A DNA stretch of 64,000 nt from Actinobacteria bacterium HGW-Actinobacteria-4 (GTDB lineage: Bacteria > Actinomycetota > Actinomycetes > Actinomycetales > Demequinaceae): assembly GCA_002841315.1 (NCBI GenBank), contig PHEW01000007.1, positions 61,835 through 125,834 of the forward strand, read 5' to 3'. Positions 1 through 7,850 of this stretch are shown piece after piece; the stretch's first letter is position 1; every line of letters starts with the position of its first letter. The notes below the pieces were generated by a model. The model saw only the letters and a list, made by a program, of their open reading frames with translations. It had not been told where the DNA came from and made no database searches. The translations under genes and the position numbers were made by a program.

Positions 1-765
1 GCGACCCGGACCGGCTGCAGTCAGAAAGGCCGCGAGCGCTGTTGCCACAAGGAACGGCACCGTCAGCGGCCGGGAATCAAGCCGCGCCTGCCACCACCGA
101 GCAGGATGGTCCACCATGTACTCGAGCCACGTCCAGACATCGCCGCTGTACTGAGCGGATGCCGACATCGCCGTCACCACCACAACTGCGAGGGCAAACG
201 AGAGTGCCGTGATCACGGTGGCGACGATGCCAACCCACACGCCCTGGCGGCCCCAGGATCGGAAGGTGGCCCACCCCGTTGCTAGCCCGATCACCAGGGA
301 CACATAGAGATACTCCACACCCAGAGCCCACGCCAGCACGCAATAGACACTCGCGGTCGCGAGGCCCACCACAAGACCCACGGTAATCCCCAGGCCGGGC
401 CTCGAAAGCTCAAGCGCCCCAGATCTGCGTGCCGCGAAATGGTGGGCAGTTTGCTCCTCCCTGCGGCTCACGGGCACGCCCCACCGGTCGTGGCCGTAGC
501 GAGCTCCAGGGATCTCATCGAACGCATCGTGCGGCGATGCTGGCAGTGGCTTCTTGGTGGGCAGGATCGCGCCCTTGACCGGTGACGTAATGGCGGGTTC
601 CACTGGGGGCGCAAGGAAGGGGGCAGGGTTGACGGGGTGCGTTGCCGGAACGATGGCAGGCGGCAATGCCTTCGGTAGCGGCTTGGGCCGCTCAGGCTCT
701 AGCGCAGGGACCTCGACGCGCTCAACGGGCGGGTCAGCAGCGTCGCCGTCGGCACGAGACTCCAC
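1..765 (-). CDS. Hypothetical proline-rich membrane protein, 3' end cut by window edge
   Basis: The first 255 codons are readable on the minus strand from a GTG preceded by AAGGAG at a good distance; the ORF track misses it because of the GTG start and missing stop. The N-terminal third is a proline-rich, presumably cytoplasmic tail (KPLPKALPPAIVP). From about residue 125 there are three hydrophobic segments (around TVGLVVGLATASVYCVLAWA, YLYVSLVIGLATGW and TVITALSFALAVVVV), and a fourth starts at the window edge. I recognise no catalytic motif and assign no function. It is transcribed away from the MgtE-like gene. Confidence 0.7.
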   Translation of the reverse strand, partial: MESRADGDAADPPVERVEVPALEPERPKPLPKALPPAIVPATHPVNPAPFLAPPVEPAITSPVKGAILPTKKPLPASPHDAFDEIPGARYGHDRWGVPVSRREEQTAHHFAARRSGALELSRPGLGITVGLVVGLATASVYCVLAWALGVEYLYVSLVIGLATGWATFRSWGRQGVWVGIVATVITALSFALAVVVVTAMSASAQYSGDVWTWLEYMVDHPARWWQARLDSRPLTVPFLVATALAAFLTAAGPGR

Positions 766-1076
766 CGATCACTCCTTGTCACCGGGACGCGCCTATCGCG
801 TCTGGTGCTGACGCTAGCGCAGGGTCTCCTCGGCTGACAAACCGAGTCCGCAACCACCACTCGGCAATCAGCAGGTTGGGAACTCAAGCCGGTTCTACGG
901 TCCCCGTAGGCACAGAAGGCCATGCCAACCCCTGCCGAGCACGCGGTGACCACGCGGCCACCGCAAACGCAACCTCGCCCATACGCACCAAGGGTTGGCC
1001 ACGACACACCACGGGACCGGCGCGACCGAACCTAGGCTCCCCAGCATCGGCCACCTGTCGCCGTAGGCTAGTGGCC
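766..1076. other. Divergent intergenic region with no gene
   Basis: This 311-base gap separates the membrane protein and the MgtE-like gene. The in-frame upstream extension of the next ORF (from 642) has no family resemblance, so I treat the region as regulatory. TAGGCT at 1064-1069 lies 7 nt before the next ATG and fits a -10 box of a leaderless transcript. The stretch 900-980 is GC-rich and shares ACGCGGCCACC with the gap at 23.6 kb. Confidence 0.5.
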
Positions 1077-2360
1077 ATGAGCACCACCAGCGAACGCGTC
1101 TACGTAGCGCGCCTCGCGGGGACCCCCGTCTTCGATCCCTTGGGCGACCCCGTGGGCCGCGTTCGTGATGTTGTCATGCTGCTACGCCGAAACCTGGCTC
1201 CCACAGCGGTGGGACTTGTCGTCGAAGTTCCCGGCCGCAAGCGCGTCTTCATGCCCCTCACCCGCGTTACCTCGATTGCACCCGGCCATGTCATCTGCAC
1301 AGGGGTCATCAACCTGCGGAGATTCCAGGCCCGCGCTTCCGAGACGCTCGCGATGGCCGAGCTCTTTGAGCGCTCGGTGTCACTCAAGGACGGCTCCGGT
1401 GACGCCTTCATCGAAGACATCGCCATCGAACAAGAACGCACCCGAACCTGGGTGGTCACCAAGCTGTACATCCGCCGTGAAGGCCGCCGCAAAGGGGTGC
1501 TCGGCATCTCCCGGCGGGGCGAGACCCTTGTGGTGGACTTTGACGACACGGTGGGCTTGGCGACGCGCGACGAACTTCAAGGTGCCGCGCTCATCATTCA
1601 GACCTACGTGGACCACAAGCCCGCTGACCTGGCCGCGGCACTCATGGAACTGTCGCCAGCGCGCGGTGCGGAGATCGCTGCTGCCTTGGACAACGAGCGC
1701 CTCGCCGACGTCCTGGAAGAGCTCCCCGAGGAAGACCAGATCGCATTGCTATCCACGTTGCGCCGCGAGCGCGCAGCCGACGTCCTCGAGGCGATGGATC
1801 CCGACGACGCTGCCGATCTCTTGGGGGACCTCCCCGCCGCCGAAGCGGCCGAACTTCTCAAGCTCATGGAGCCCGACGACGCCCGGCAGGTGAGCCAACT
1901 GCTCAGCTACGCGGACGACACGGCCGGCGGCCTGATGACCACCGAGCCCATCATGCTGGGGCCCGAGGCCACCGTCGCAACGGCGCTCGCAATGGTGCGC
2001 CGCCACGACGTCGCACCCGCCCTGGCCTCCATGGTGTTCATCGCAAGGCCGCCGCTCGAGACACCGACAGGCAAGTACATCGGCCTCGTTCACATCCAGC
2101 GGCTCTTGCGCGAAGCGCCACACGAGCAGATCGGCGCGCACGTGGATCCCGCGATCGAGCCACTCCACGTCAACGACTCGCTTGCCGACGTCTCGCGCCG
2201 AATGGCCGCGTACGACATCCTGGCGATCCCGGTTGTTGACGACGACGGCCGCCTCCTGGGTGCGATCTCGATCGACGACGTCCTTGACCACCTGCTGCCA
2301 GCCGACTGGCGCGAACACGTGGACACCGACCAGAGCACTGACGGAGGGCGTCGTGGCTGA
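1077..2360 (+). CDS. MgtE N-domain / CBS-pair protein without membrane domain
   Basis: 427 aa, soluble. The N-terminal ~150 residues look like PRC-barrel folds (VFDPLGDPVGRVRDV). Residues ~180-285 form a MgtE intracellular N domain with helical repeats rich in LEELPEED, MDPDDAADLL and MEPDDA. Residues ~285-420 form a CBS pair beginning DDTAGGLMT. The transmembrane domain of a real MgtE magnesium transporter is absent, so this is likely a regulator or cation/nucleotide sensor rather than a channel. The ATG at 1077 is chosen because upstream codons show no family similarity and TAGGCT sits 7 nt before it (leaderless). The DUF1003 gene overlaps its stop by 8 bp. The same MgtE-N/CBS, DUF1003, mrp order is known in mycobacteria (Rv1232c-Rv1229c). 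Confidence 0.85.
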   Translation: MSTTSERVYVARLAGTPVFDPLGDPVGRVRDVVMLLRRNLAPTAVGLVVEVPGRKRVFMPLTRVTSIAPGHVICTGVINLRRFQARASETLAMAELFERSVSLKDGSGDAFIEDIAIEQERTRTWVVTKLYIRREGRRKGVLGISRRGETLVVDFDDTVGLATRDELQGAALIIQTYVDHKPADLAAALMELSPARGAEIAAALDNERLADVLEELPEEDQIALLSTLRRERAADVLEAMDPDDAADLLGDLPAAEAAELLKLMEPDDARQVSQLLSYADDTAGGLMTTEPIMLGPEATVATALAMVRRHDVAPALASMVFIARPPLETPTGKYIGLVHIQRLLREAPHEQIGAHVDPAIEPLHVNDSLADVSRRMAAYDILAIPVVDDDGRLLGAISIDDVLDHLLPADWREHVDTDQSTDGGRRG

Positions 2361-2871
2361 CGCGCTAGACCGACCCAAAGGCGACTCGACGCCGTTTCGA
2401 TTCCCCCGCAGGCGCAAGCGCAGCCAGGACCGCGTGGGTCGCGTCTCCGAGGGCATTGCGCGCTTCTTGGGTACGCCACGCTTCCTGGTGTATCTCACCG
2501 TGTTCGTGTTCGTGTGGCTCGTGTGGAACACCTGGGCACCGGTCGCCTCGCGCTTCGATGACGCCGCCTTGGGTTACACAGCGCTGACGCTGATGCTGTC
2601 CCTCCAGGCCTCCTACGCAGCTCCACTGATCCTGTTGGCTCAGAACCGCCAAGCGGACCGCGACCGGGTGAGCGCGGAACAGGACCGCCAACGCACTGAA
2701 CGCTCTCTTGCCGACACGGAGTTTCTGGCTCGTGAAGTGGCGGCGTTGCGTCACGCGGTCTCCGAGACCGCCACGCGGGACTTTGTCCGTTCCGAACTGC
2801 GCTCGCTTCTTGAAGAGCTGCGTGAGGCCGATGCTGGCGCCACCACAGCGTCGGAGACCAACTCCCCCTGA
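2353..2871 (+). CDS. DUF1003 family membrane protein
   Basis: 172 aa from a GTG that overlaps the MgtE-like stop by 8 bp, implying translational coupling. A basic N-terminus (FPRRRKRSQDR) is followed by two hydrophobic segments (FLVYLTVFVFVWLVWNTW, and LTLMLSLQASYAAPLILLAQNRQADRDR, the DUF1003 hallmark), then a charged helical tail that may form a coiled coil. Molecular function is unknown. Coupling to the MgtE-N/CBS protein suggests a two-protein unit, with the CBS protein possibly gating or tethering to this membrane partner; that is inference. Confidence 0.85.
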   Translation: MADALDRPKGDSTPFRFPRRRKRSQDRVGRVSEGIARFLGTPRFLVYLTVFVFVWLVWNTWAPVASRFDDAALGYTALTLMLSLQASYAAPLILLAQNRQADRDRVSAEQDRQRTERSLADTEFLAREVAALRHAVSETATRDFVRSELRSLLEELREADAGATTASETNSP

Positions 2872-2879
2872 GAATGGCG

Positions 2880-2913
2880 AAGCCGTCGGCGGCCGGAGGG
2901 CCGCCGACGGCTT
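2880..2913. terminator. Perfect 15-bp stem hairpin between convergent genes
   Basis: AAGCCGTCGGCGGCC, a GGAG loop, then the exact complement. It lies 8 nt after the DUF1003 stop and 11 nt beyond the stop of the converging gene at 2925. There is no T-run on either side, so it is probably a bidirectional actinobacterial-type terminator or 3'-end processing hairpin. Confidence 0.75.
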
Positions 2914-2924
2914 GCAGTAGTGGA

Positions 2925-3422
2925 CTACTCCTCCTTGTCGCGAATACCTGAGGCGATCACAAACGCGGGAGCAACGGCGAGCAACAGGAACACGTAGGCA
3001 AGAAATCCCTCGTCGAAGTAGATCTGCAGCAACAGCGCAATCTCCCGCGTGACGAAATCGAGGCCGGTGAAGAAGGTCTCGCCGGGTTCGCCCGAGATGA
3101 AGCCGGCTGCGGCGAAGCCGAGTGCGACAACGAACATGATCGCCGCGATCACCGCCGCGACAAAGCCAAGTGCGAGGTTCTTCACCTTGCCGACGATGGT
3201 GAAGCCCCATCCAACGGCTACACCAATCAGCACCGCGAGGTAGCCGATCTCGCGATCGGTGATGACGGCAACGACGGCGTAAACGCCCGCAGCGACAAGG
3301 CCAAAGCCGATCGCGGCTAAGACGCCAAGCATGGTGTTGGGTTGGCGTCCCACTTGGTCGACTGGTGGCGCGGCTGCCGGGATCGTTGGCTCCGTGGACT
3401 GCGAAGCGTGTGAATCAGTCAT
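2925..3422 (-). CDS. Hypothetical multi-pass membrane protein
   Basis: 165 aa. The ATG at 3422 is preferred over the track's 3443 because AAAGGAG lies 6 nt before it. A polar N-tail (~35 residues with TEPTIPAAAPP) is followed by about four or five hydrophobic segments (TMLGVLAAIGFGLVAAGVYA, IGYLAVLIGVAVGWGFT, LALGFVAAVIAAIMFVVALG, FLAYVFLLLAVAPAFVIA). I recognise no domain and cannot assign a function. It converges on DUF1003 across the 15-bp hairpin and is divergent from mrp. Confidence 0.75.
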   Translation of the reverse strand: MTDSHASQSTEPTIPAAAPPVDQVGRQPNTMLGVLAAIGFGLVAAGVYAVVAVITDREIGYLAVLIGVAVGWGFTIVGKVKNLALGFVAAVIAAIMFVVALGFAAAGFISGEPGETFFTGLDFVTREIALLLQIYFDEGFLAYVFLLLAVAPAFVIASGIRDKEE

Positions 3423-3547
3423 GTTCTCTCCTTTGAGTGACACCGGTGTGGCATCGTCGCCGAGATTAGCGGCAAATGCCTCGCGTGTATAGGGTCTGAC
3501 GGCACCGCTGAAGGAGGGCCCTTGCCCGAGCGCCTACGATAGGACAC

Positions 3548-4675
3548 ATGCCTCTCGTTGAATCTGTTCAGGCCGCGCTCGCGACGGTGATAGACCCAGA
3601 GATCCGTCGGCCGATCACCGAAATCGGTATGGTCCGCTCGGTGGCCGTCAGCGATGCTGGCGTGGCGACCATTGGCATCGACCTCACGACTGCAGGGTGT
3701 CCGATGAAGGCCCGGATCACGAGCGACGTCGAAGAAGCCGCCAAGCGGGTGGCAGGCGTCACCGAGGTATCGATCGAACTGGGCGTGATGAGCGAGGAGC
3801 AGCGCCTGGGCCTGCGCTCGCAGCTGCGGGGCGGCAAGCCGGAGCCAGTCATCCAGTTCACGCAGCCGGGCAACATGACGCGCGTCTACGCGGTCGCGTC
3901 CGGCAAGGGCGGCGTTGGCAAGTCCACGGTGACCGCGAACCTCGGCGCCGCGATGGCCGCCGATGGCCTCAAGGTGGGCATCCTCGACGCCGACGTCTTT
4001 GGTTTCTCGATTCCCGGCATGTTGGGCGTGGAGGGTCAGCCCACCCGCATTGACGACATGCTGCTGCCCCCGATCGCGCATGAGGTCAAGGCCGTATCGA
4101 TTGGCATGTTCGTGCCCGAGGGTCAGCCGGTGGTGTGGCGCGGCCCCATGCTTCATCGCGCGATTGAGCAGTTCCTTGCGGATGTCTACTGGGGAGACCT
4201 CGACGTCCTGCTCCTCGACCTGCCGCCCGGCACGGGTGACATCGCCATTTCCGTTGCCCAGTTGCTTCCGCACGCGGAACTTGTGGTGGTGACTACCCCG
4301 CAGTCCGCCGCCGCTGGCGTGGCAGAGCGCGCTGGCTCGATCGCCACCCAGACGCAGCAATCGGTTGTTGGTGTGATCGAGAACATGTCATGGCTCGCAC
4401 AACCGGATGGCTCACGGCTCGAGGTGTTCGGATCAGGAGGCGGCCAAATCGTGGCCGATCGCCTTTCCAAGACGCTTGGAACTGCGGTCCCGCTCCTGGG
4501 ACAGATCCCGCTCGATGTCCAGGCCCGCCAGGCGGGCGACGACGGCACGCCTGTCGTGCTCAGCGACCCCGAGAATCCGGCGTCGGTCGCGCTCCGCGAG
4601 ATCGCCCGCACGCTGGGCGCACGCCAGCGAGGCCTCGCCGGGCGTTCGCTCGGCGTGACCCCGCTGAAGAAGTAG
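3548..4675 (+). CDS. mrp: Mrp/ApbC-family P-loop iron-sulfur carrier ATPase
   Basis: 375 aa, full length. Residues ~1-95 form a MIP18/DUF59 domain (VIDPEIRRPITEIGMV). The Mrp ATPase domain starts near 110 with the deviant Walker A GKGGVGKST, followed by LDADVFGFSIP and LLLDLPPGTGD. It is expected to assemble or carry Fe-S clusters to apoproteins. The CxxC found near the C-terminus of enterobacterial Mrp is missing (WLAQPDGSRLEVFG stands there), as I recall for other actinobacterial Mrp proteins. TACGAT ends 7 nt before the ATG with no good Shine-Dalgarno, suggesting a leaderless mRNA. Confidence 0.93.
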   Translation: MPLVESVQAALATVIDPEIRRPITEIGMVRSVAVSDAGVATIGIDLTTAGCPMKARITSDVEEAAKRVAGVTEVSIELGVMSEEQRLGLRSQLRGGKPEPVIQFTQPGNMTRVYAVASGKGGVGKSTVTANLGAAMAADGLKVGILDADVFGFSIPGMLGVEGQPTRIDDMLLPPIAHEVKAVSIGMFVPEGQPVVWRGPMLHRAIEQFLADVYWGDLDVLLLDLPPGTGDIAISVAQLLPHAELVVVTTPQSAAAGVAERAGSIATQTQQSVVGVIENMSWLAQPDGSRLEVFGSGGGQIVADRLSKTLGTAVPLLGQIPLDVQARQAGDDGTPVVLSDPENPASVALREIARTLGARQRGLAGRSLGVTPLKK

Positions 4676-4676
4676 A

Positions 4677-4692
4677 CGAGCGCTAGCGCTCG
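4677..4692. repeat. 16-bp perfect palindrome at convergent stops
   Basis: CGAGCGCTAGCGCTCG immediately follows the mrp stop and contains the stop codon of the opposite-strand gene at 4683. It could act as a small bidirectional transcription end signal. Confidence 0.4.
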
Positions 4693-5168
4693 AGGTGGTC
4701 GCCCCAGCCCACAATCAGCACCGCAATGAGGCCCGTGAGCAGTGCGCCGGAGGACACAACGGGCGTCGCGAGTGCCGCGAGCAGGGCGTCGCCAAAGCTG
4801 GGGCCTTCGGCGCCCAACAACTGGAGAGTCTCATTGCCGCCACCCACCATGCCCGTGACCACCATGAGGTGCACACCCAAGGCTGTCACAACCAACGCGA
4901 CTGCCTGTGAGGTCAGCCCACGGTGCGCAGACGTGAGACGTACCGTGAAGCCCACAGCGAACGCCATCAGGAGCCCCAGAACGATGAGCGCGAGCACGTT
5001 CGGATCGCTCGGCACGAGCACCGACAGCAGCAGTCCTACCGCGATGGCGACCACGAGGCCGGCGAGAAGCCCGCCTACCTGGTTCTGGCGGAGTGTGGCG
5101 AGCACCGACCCCGAATCGGCCGGAGTGGGCTCCGGAGCGGCCGGCGTGGCATCGGTCTTCTTGACCAT
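4683..5168 (-). CDS. Small membrane protein, paralogue of the 7335-7754 protein
   Basis: 161 aa; the ATG is preceded by GAAGGAG. A proline/threonine-rich tail of ~35 residues is followed by four predicted membrane segments. The central stretch AVGFTVRLTS and the following ALGVHLMV are shared, with the same spacing and membrane layout, with the protein at 7335-7754 (VGFAVRLTS, LGVHLIV). Function is unknown. It converges on mrp and is divergent from the galactokinase-like gene. Confidence 0.78.
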   Translation of the reverse strand: MVKKTDATPAAPEPTPADSGSVLATLRQNQVGGLLAGLVVAIAVGLLLSVLVPSDPNVLALIVLGLLMAFAVGFTVRLTSAHRGLTSQAVALVVTALGVHLMVVTGMVGGGNETLQLLGAEGPSFGDALLAALATPVVSSGALLTGLIAVLIVGWGDHLER

Positions 5169-5264
5169 GGAGAGTCTCCTTCGAAAGTGGCGAGCCTAAC
5201 CCCCTCATCATGGCACGCCACGCGTAAGCGCAAGCAGCGGCGCTGAACGCGCTACGTTAAGGCC

Positions 5265-6503
5265 ATGGGAGAGAACACGACTCCGACAAGCACGCGGGAC
5301 CTCGTGTGGATGCCTGCATGGACGCGCGCACAGGGCGAGCAGCGGGCGCGCTCTCACCTGAGCCAGGCGCTTGGCGTCGACGCTGATGGGGTCTGGTCCG
5401 CACCCGGCCAGCTCACGATCATCGGCGAACACACCGATTACAACAACGGGTTGACCCTGCCGACCATTACGCCTCACCGTACGTTCGTCGCTGCGAAGCT
5501 TCGCGACGATGACCGTGTTCGCATGGCATCCGACAACGCGGTGTTCGATGACAACGGCGGTCAAGTCTGGGAGGGGACCCTCGACTCAATTTCTGCCGAG
5601 ACCGCCGCGGGATGGCCCTCGTACGCCGCTGGCGTGCTGTGGGCACTACAAGAACACGGGCTCACGGGCAAGGGCGTCGATCTTGGCATCGTTTCGTGCG
5701 TGCCATGGAGCACGGGCCTATCCAACTCCGCCTCTGTCGAAGCTGCCGTCGCGCGCGCCATGAACGACCTGTGGAAGCTGTCTCTCGACAGTGAGGCCGG
5801 GCTGAGTGAACTCGCTGAGGCGTGCACCGACGGCGAGAACCAGATTGCGCGCATGGCTACGGGTGGCCTGGGCCAGCACGCGGTGCTCCGGTGCCACGAC
5901 AACGAGGCCATCTTGCTGGACTTCCGTGACAGTATTCCCGACGCCACGGCCTGCCCGCTGTACTTCCCTGACTACGGACTTGCCATGCTCGTGATTGACA
6001 CCATGGTTCGCTTCCACATACCCGGAGGAGTCTCGGGGATGCGCAAAGAGGAATGCATGCGCGCCGCAGAGGAGCTTGGCCTGAGCAGCCTGCGTGACCT
6101 CCACCATGATCCTGCGAGGCTCAACAGGCTTGTGGAACTGAGTGACGAGACCTTGCGCAAGCGCGCGCGGCACGTGTACTCAGAGAACGATCGCGTGATG
6201 CTGGTGAAGGAGGAGCTCAGCGGTACTGGGCCCGCGCATGAGCGGTTCGTGTCGATCGGCAAGGCGCTATCGCGCTCGCACACGTCGCTCGCCGCCGACT
6301 TCGAAGTGAGTTGCCCCGAACTCGACCTCGCTGTGCAGGCCGCGAGCATGGCGGGGGCGCTGGGTGCGCGAATGGTGGGTGGAGGGTTTGGCGGGCCTGC
6401 GGTGGCGCTGATCCGGCGTTCGCTGGCGGAGCGCACGGCCCACGCCATCGCGCAGGCCTTTCGCGACCACGGTTACGACGACCCCCATTTTCTGCTGGTC
6501 TAG
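5265..6503 (+). CDS. Galactokinase-fold GHMP protein lacking catalytic Arg and Asp
   Basis: 412 aa, the usual galactokinase length. The GalK signature is APGQLTIIGEHTDY at ~46-59, the GHMP loop VPWSTGLSNSAS at ~146-157, and the C-terminal motif GGGFGGPAVAL. Active GalK has APGR and a LDQ motif, whose Arg and Asp (human Arg37 and Asp186) are the catalytic pair. Here these positions are Gln49 (APGQ) and Gly203 (GLGQ), and the glycine-rich loop is also degraded. A non-catalytic sugar sensor or an enzyme with altered chemistry is therefore likely. No other Leloir genes are nearby. TACGTT lies 6 nt before the ATG (leaderless type). Confidence 0.85.
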   Translation: MGENTTPTSTRDLVWMPAWTRAQGEQRARSHLSQALGVDADGVWSAPGQLTIIGEHTDYNNGLTLPTITPHRTFVAAKLRDDDRVRMASDNAVFDDNGGQVWEGTLDSISAETAAGWPSYAAGVLWALQEHGLTGKGVDLGIVSCVPWSTGLSNSASVEAAVARAMNDLWKLSLDSEAGLSELAEACTDGENQIARMATGGLGQHAVLRCHDNEAILLDFRDSIPDATACPLYFPDYGLAMLVIDTMVRFHIPGGVSGMRKEECMRAAEELGLSSLRDLHHDPARLNRLVELSDETLRKRARHVYSENDRVMLVKEELSGTGPAHERFVSIGKALSRSHTSLAADFEVSCPELDLAVQAASMAGALGARMVGGGFGGPAVALIRRSLAERTAHAIAQAFRDHGYDDPHFLLV

Positions 6504-6532
6504 GGAATGCATCTCGCGCGCCGAACCCCAAA

Positions 6533-7333
6533 CTACAGTGCGTAGTCCACAACGAGCGGGGCGTGATCGCTCCACCGCTGATCCCACGCGGCGGCCCGGT
6601 GAACCGTCGCTGCGACAGCGGATGCGGCAAGCGCTGGTGACGCAAGGTGATAGTCGATGCGCCAACCAGCATCGTTGTCAAAGGCTTGGCCGCGTTGAGA
6701 CCACCACGTGTACGGGCCAGGCTGTTCGCCAACAACACTGCGGTGCACGTCTACCCAGCCCGCCTCAACCCAGCGGTCAAGGTAGGCGCGTTCCTCTGGA
6801 AGGAAGCCTGCGGCCTTGAGGTTGCCCTTCCAGTTCTTGATGTCGTTATTGGTGTGGGCGATATTGATGTCGCCCATCACCACCACGCGCGGGTGTTCCG
6901 CGCGCAACTGTGCCAGGCGCGCCGACATCATGTCGAGGAATGCGTACTTGTCGTCCATCTTGGGTGTTCCGGCCTCGCCCGAGTGGACGTAAACCGACAC
7001 GACGCGAACCGGACCCGACGGCGACTCAACGGTAGCCTCGACCCACCTGCCCGTGTGGGTCGCGGGAATCGCGCCGTCACCCAGCACCTCAGCACCCACC
7101 ACAGCAGCGCTCAGCGGCGTGCGGGACATGATCGCCACGCCAGCGCGGCCCTTGTTCTCGCAAGCCTGATGCACCACGTGCCATCCGTCGGACAGCGCCG
7201 CGTGCACCACATCATCGGGGGCGCGCAACTCTTGCAACGCCACGACGTCGGTGCCGGAGACATCCAGCCACTCAGTCATGCCCTTGCGAAGCGCTGCGCG
7301 CACCCCGTTGACGTTGACAGTCGCGATACGCAC
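6533..7333 (-). CDS. xth: Exodeoxyribonuclease III (AP endonuclease)
   Basis: 266 aa, the size typical of ExoIII. Motifs in order: RIATVNVNGVRAA at the N-terminus, the metal ligand Glu in ALQELRAP, MGDINIAHTNNDIKNWK (catalytic Asp and Asn), RIDYHLASP, and the terminal WSDHAPLVVDY with the catalytic His. It acts in base excision repair at abasic sites. It starts one base after the stop of the small membrane protein at 7335, so the two are almost certainly co-transcribed. Confidence 0.95.
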   Translation of the reverse strand: MRIATVNVNGVRAALRKGMTEWLDVSGTDVVALQELRAPDDVVHAALSDGWHVVHQACENKGRAGVAIMSRTPLSAAVVGAEVLGDGAIPATHTGRWVEATVESPSGPVRVVSVYVHSGEAGTPKMDDKYAFLDMMSARLAQLRAEHPRVVVMGDINIAHTNNDIKNWKGNLKAAGFLPEERAYLDRWVEAGWVDVHRSVVGEQPGPYTWWSQRGQAFDNDAGWRIDYHLASPALAASAVAATVHRAAAWDQRWSDHAPLVVDYAL

Positions 7334-7334
7334 G

Positions 7335-7754
7335 TTACGCGCGGCGACCTACGGTAGCGACGAGTCCTGCGACAACGCCAAAGAAGATGACGTAGCCGTT
7401 GATCGGCGACCCGAGGTATGCGGTCAACATGGTGTAACCGAAGTCGTCGAAGCCCCGACCCGCCGCGCCCACGATGAGGTGCACGCCAAGGCCTGCTGTG
7501 ACGAACGCGGCCAGGAACGTCTGGTTCACCGACGCCGATGACGTCAGGCGAACCGCGAATCCAACCACGGCCGCGATGATGAGGCTGATGATTCCGAGCA
7601 GGAAGAGCAACGCCCACTCGTTGTCAAGACCAATGACGACCAGCGCCAAGATGTGGGAAAGCACCACCGCAGCAACCAGGCCTGCCACCCAGTGAATCTG
7701 TGCGATCGAGGAGAACTTCCCTAGTGGTTTACTCGAGCTTTTCGTTTCAGCCAT
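7335..7754 (-). CDS. Small membrane protein, paralogue of the 4683-5168 protein
   Basis: 139 aa from the ATG at 7754, which has AAAGGAG 5 nt upstream; the track's 7826 start lacks this. About four hydrophobic segments (WVAGLVAAVVLSHILALVVI, ALLFLLGIISLIIAAVVGFAV, FLAAFVTAGLGVHLIVGA, GYVIFFGVVAGLVATVG). The core VGFAVRLTS and LGVHLIV matches the 4683-5168 protein. Function is unknown; it is transcriptionally tied to xth. Confidence 0.8.
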   Translation of the reverse strand: MAETKSSSKPLGKFSSIAQIHWVAGLVAAVVLSHILALVVIGLDNEWALLFLLGIISLIIAAVVGFAVRLTSSASVNQTFLAAFVTAGLGVHLIVGAAGRGFDDFGYTMLTAYLGSPINGYVIFFGVVAGLVATVGRRA

Positions 7755-7850
7755 GTTCACTCCTTTGTTTTCATGGACACCCAAAGCGGGCTTGTCCATC
7801 GTGGCACACGTGGCAGGCAATCTCAACGAACAGCAGGTGAAGGTCTGGCG

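Noticed and set aside
642-1076. N-terminal extension of the MgtE-like ORF
   Set aside because: Extra residues have no domain character, run through the divergent promoter region and would overlap the opposite-strand gene; TAGGCT marks a later start.
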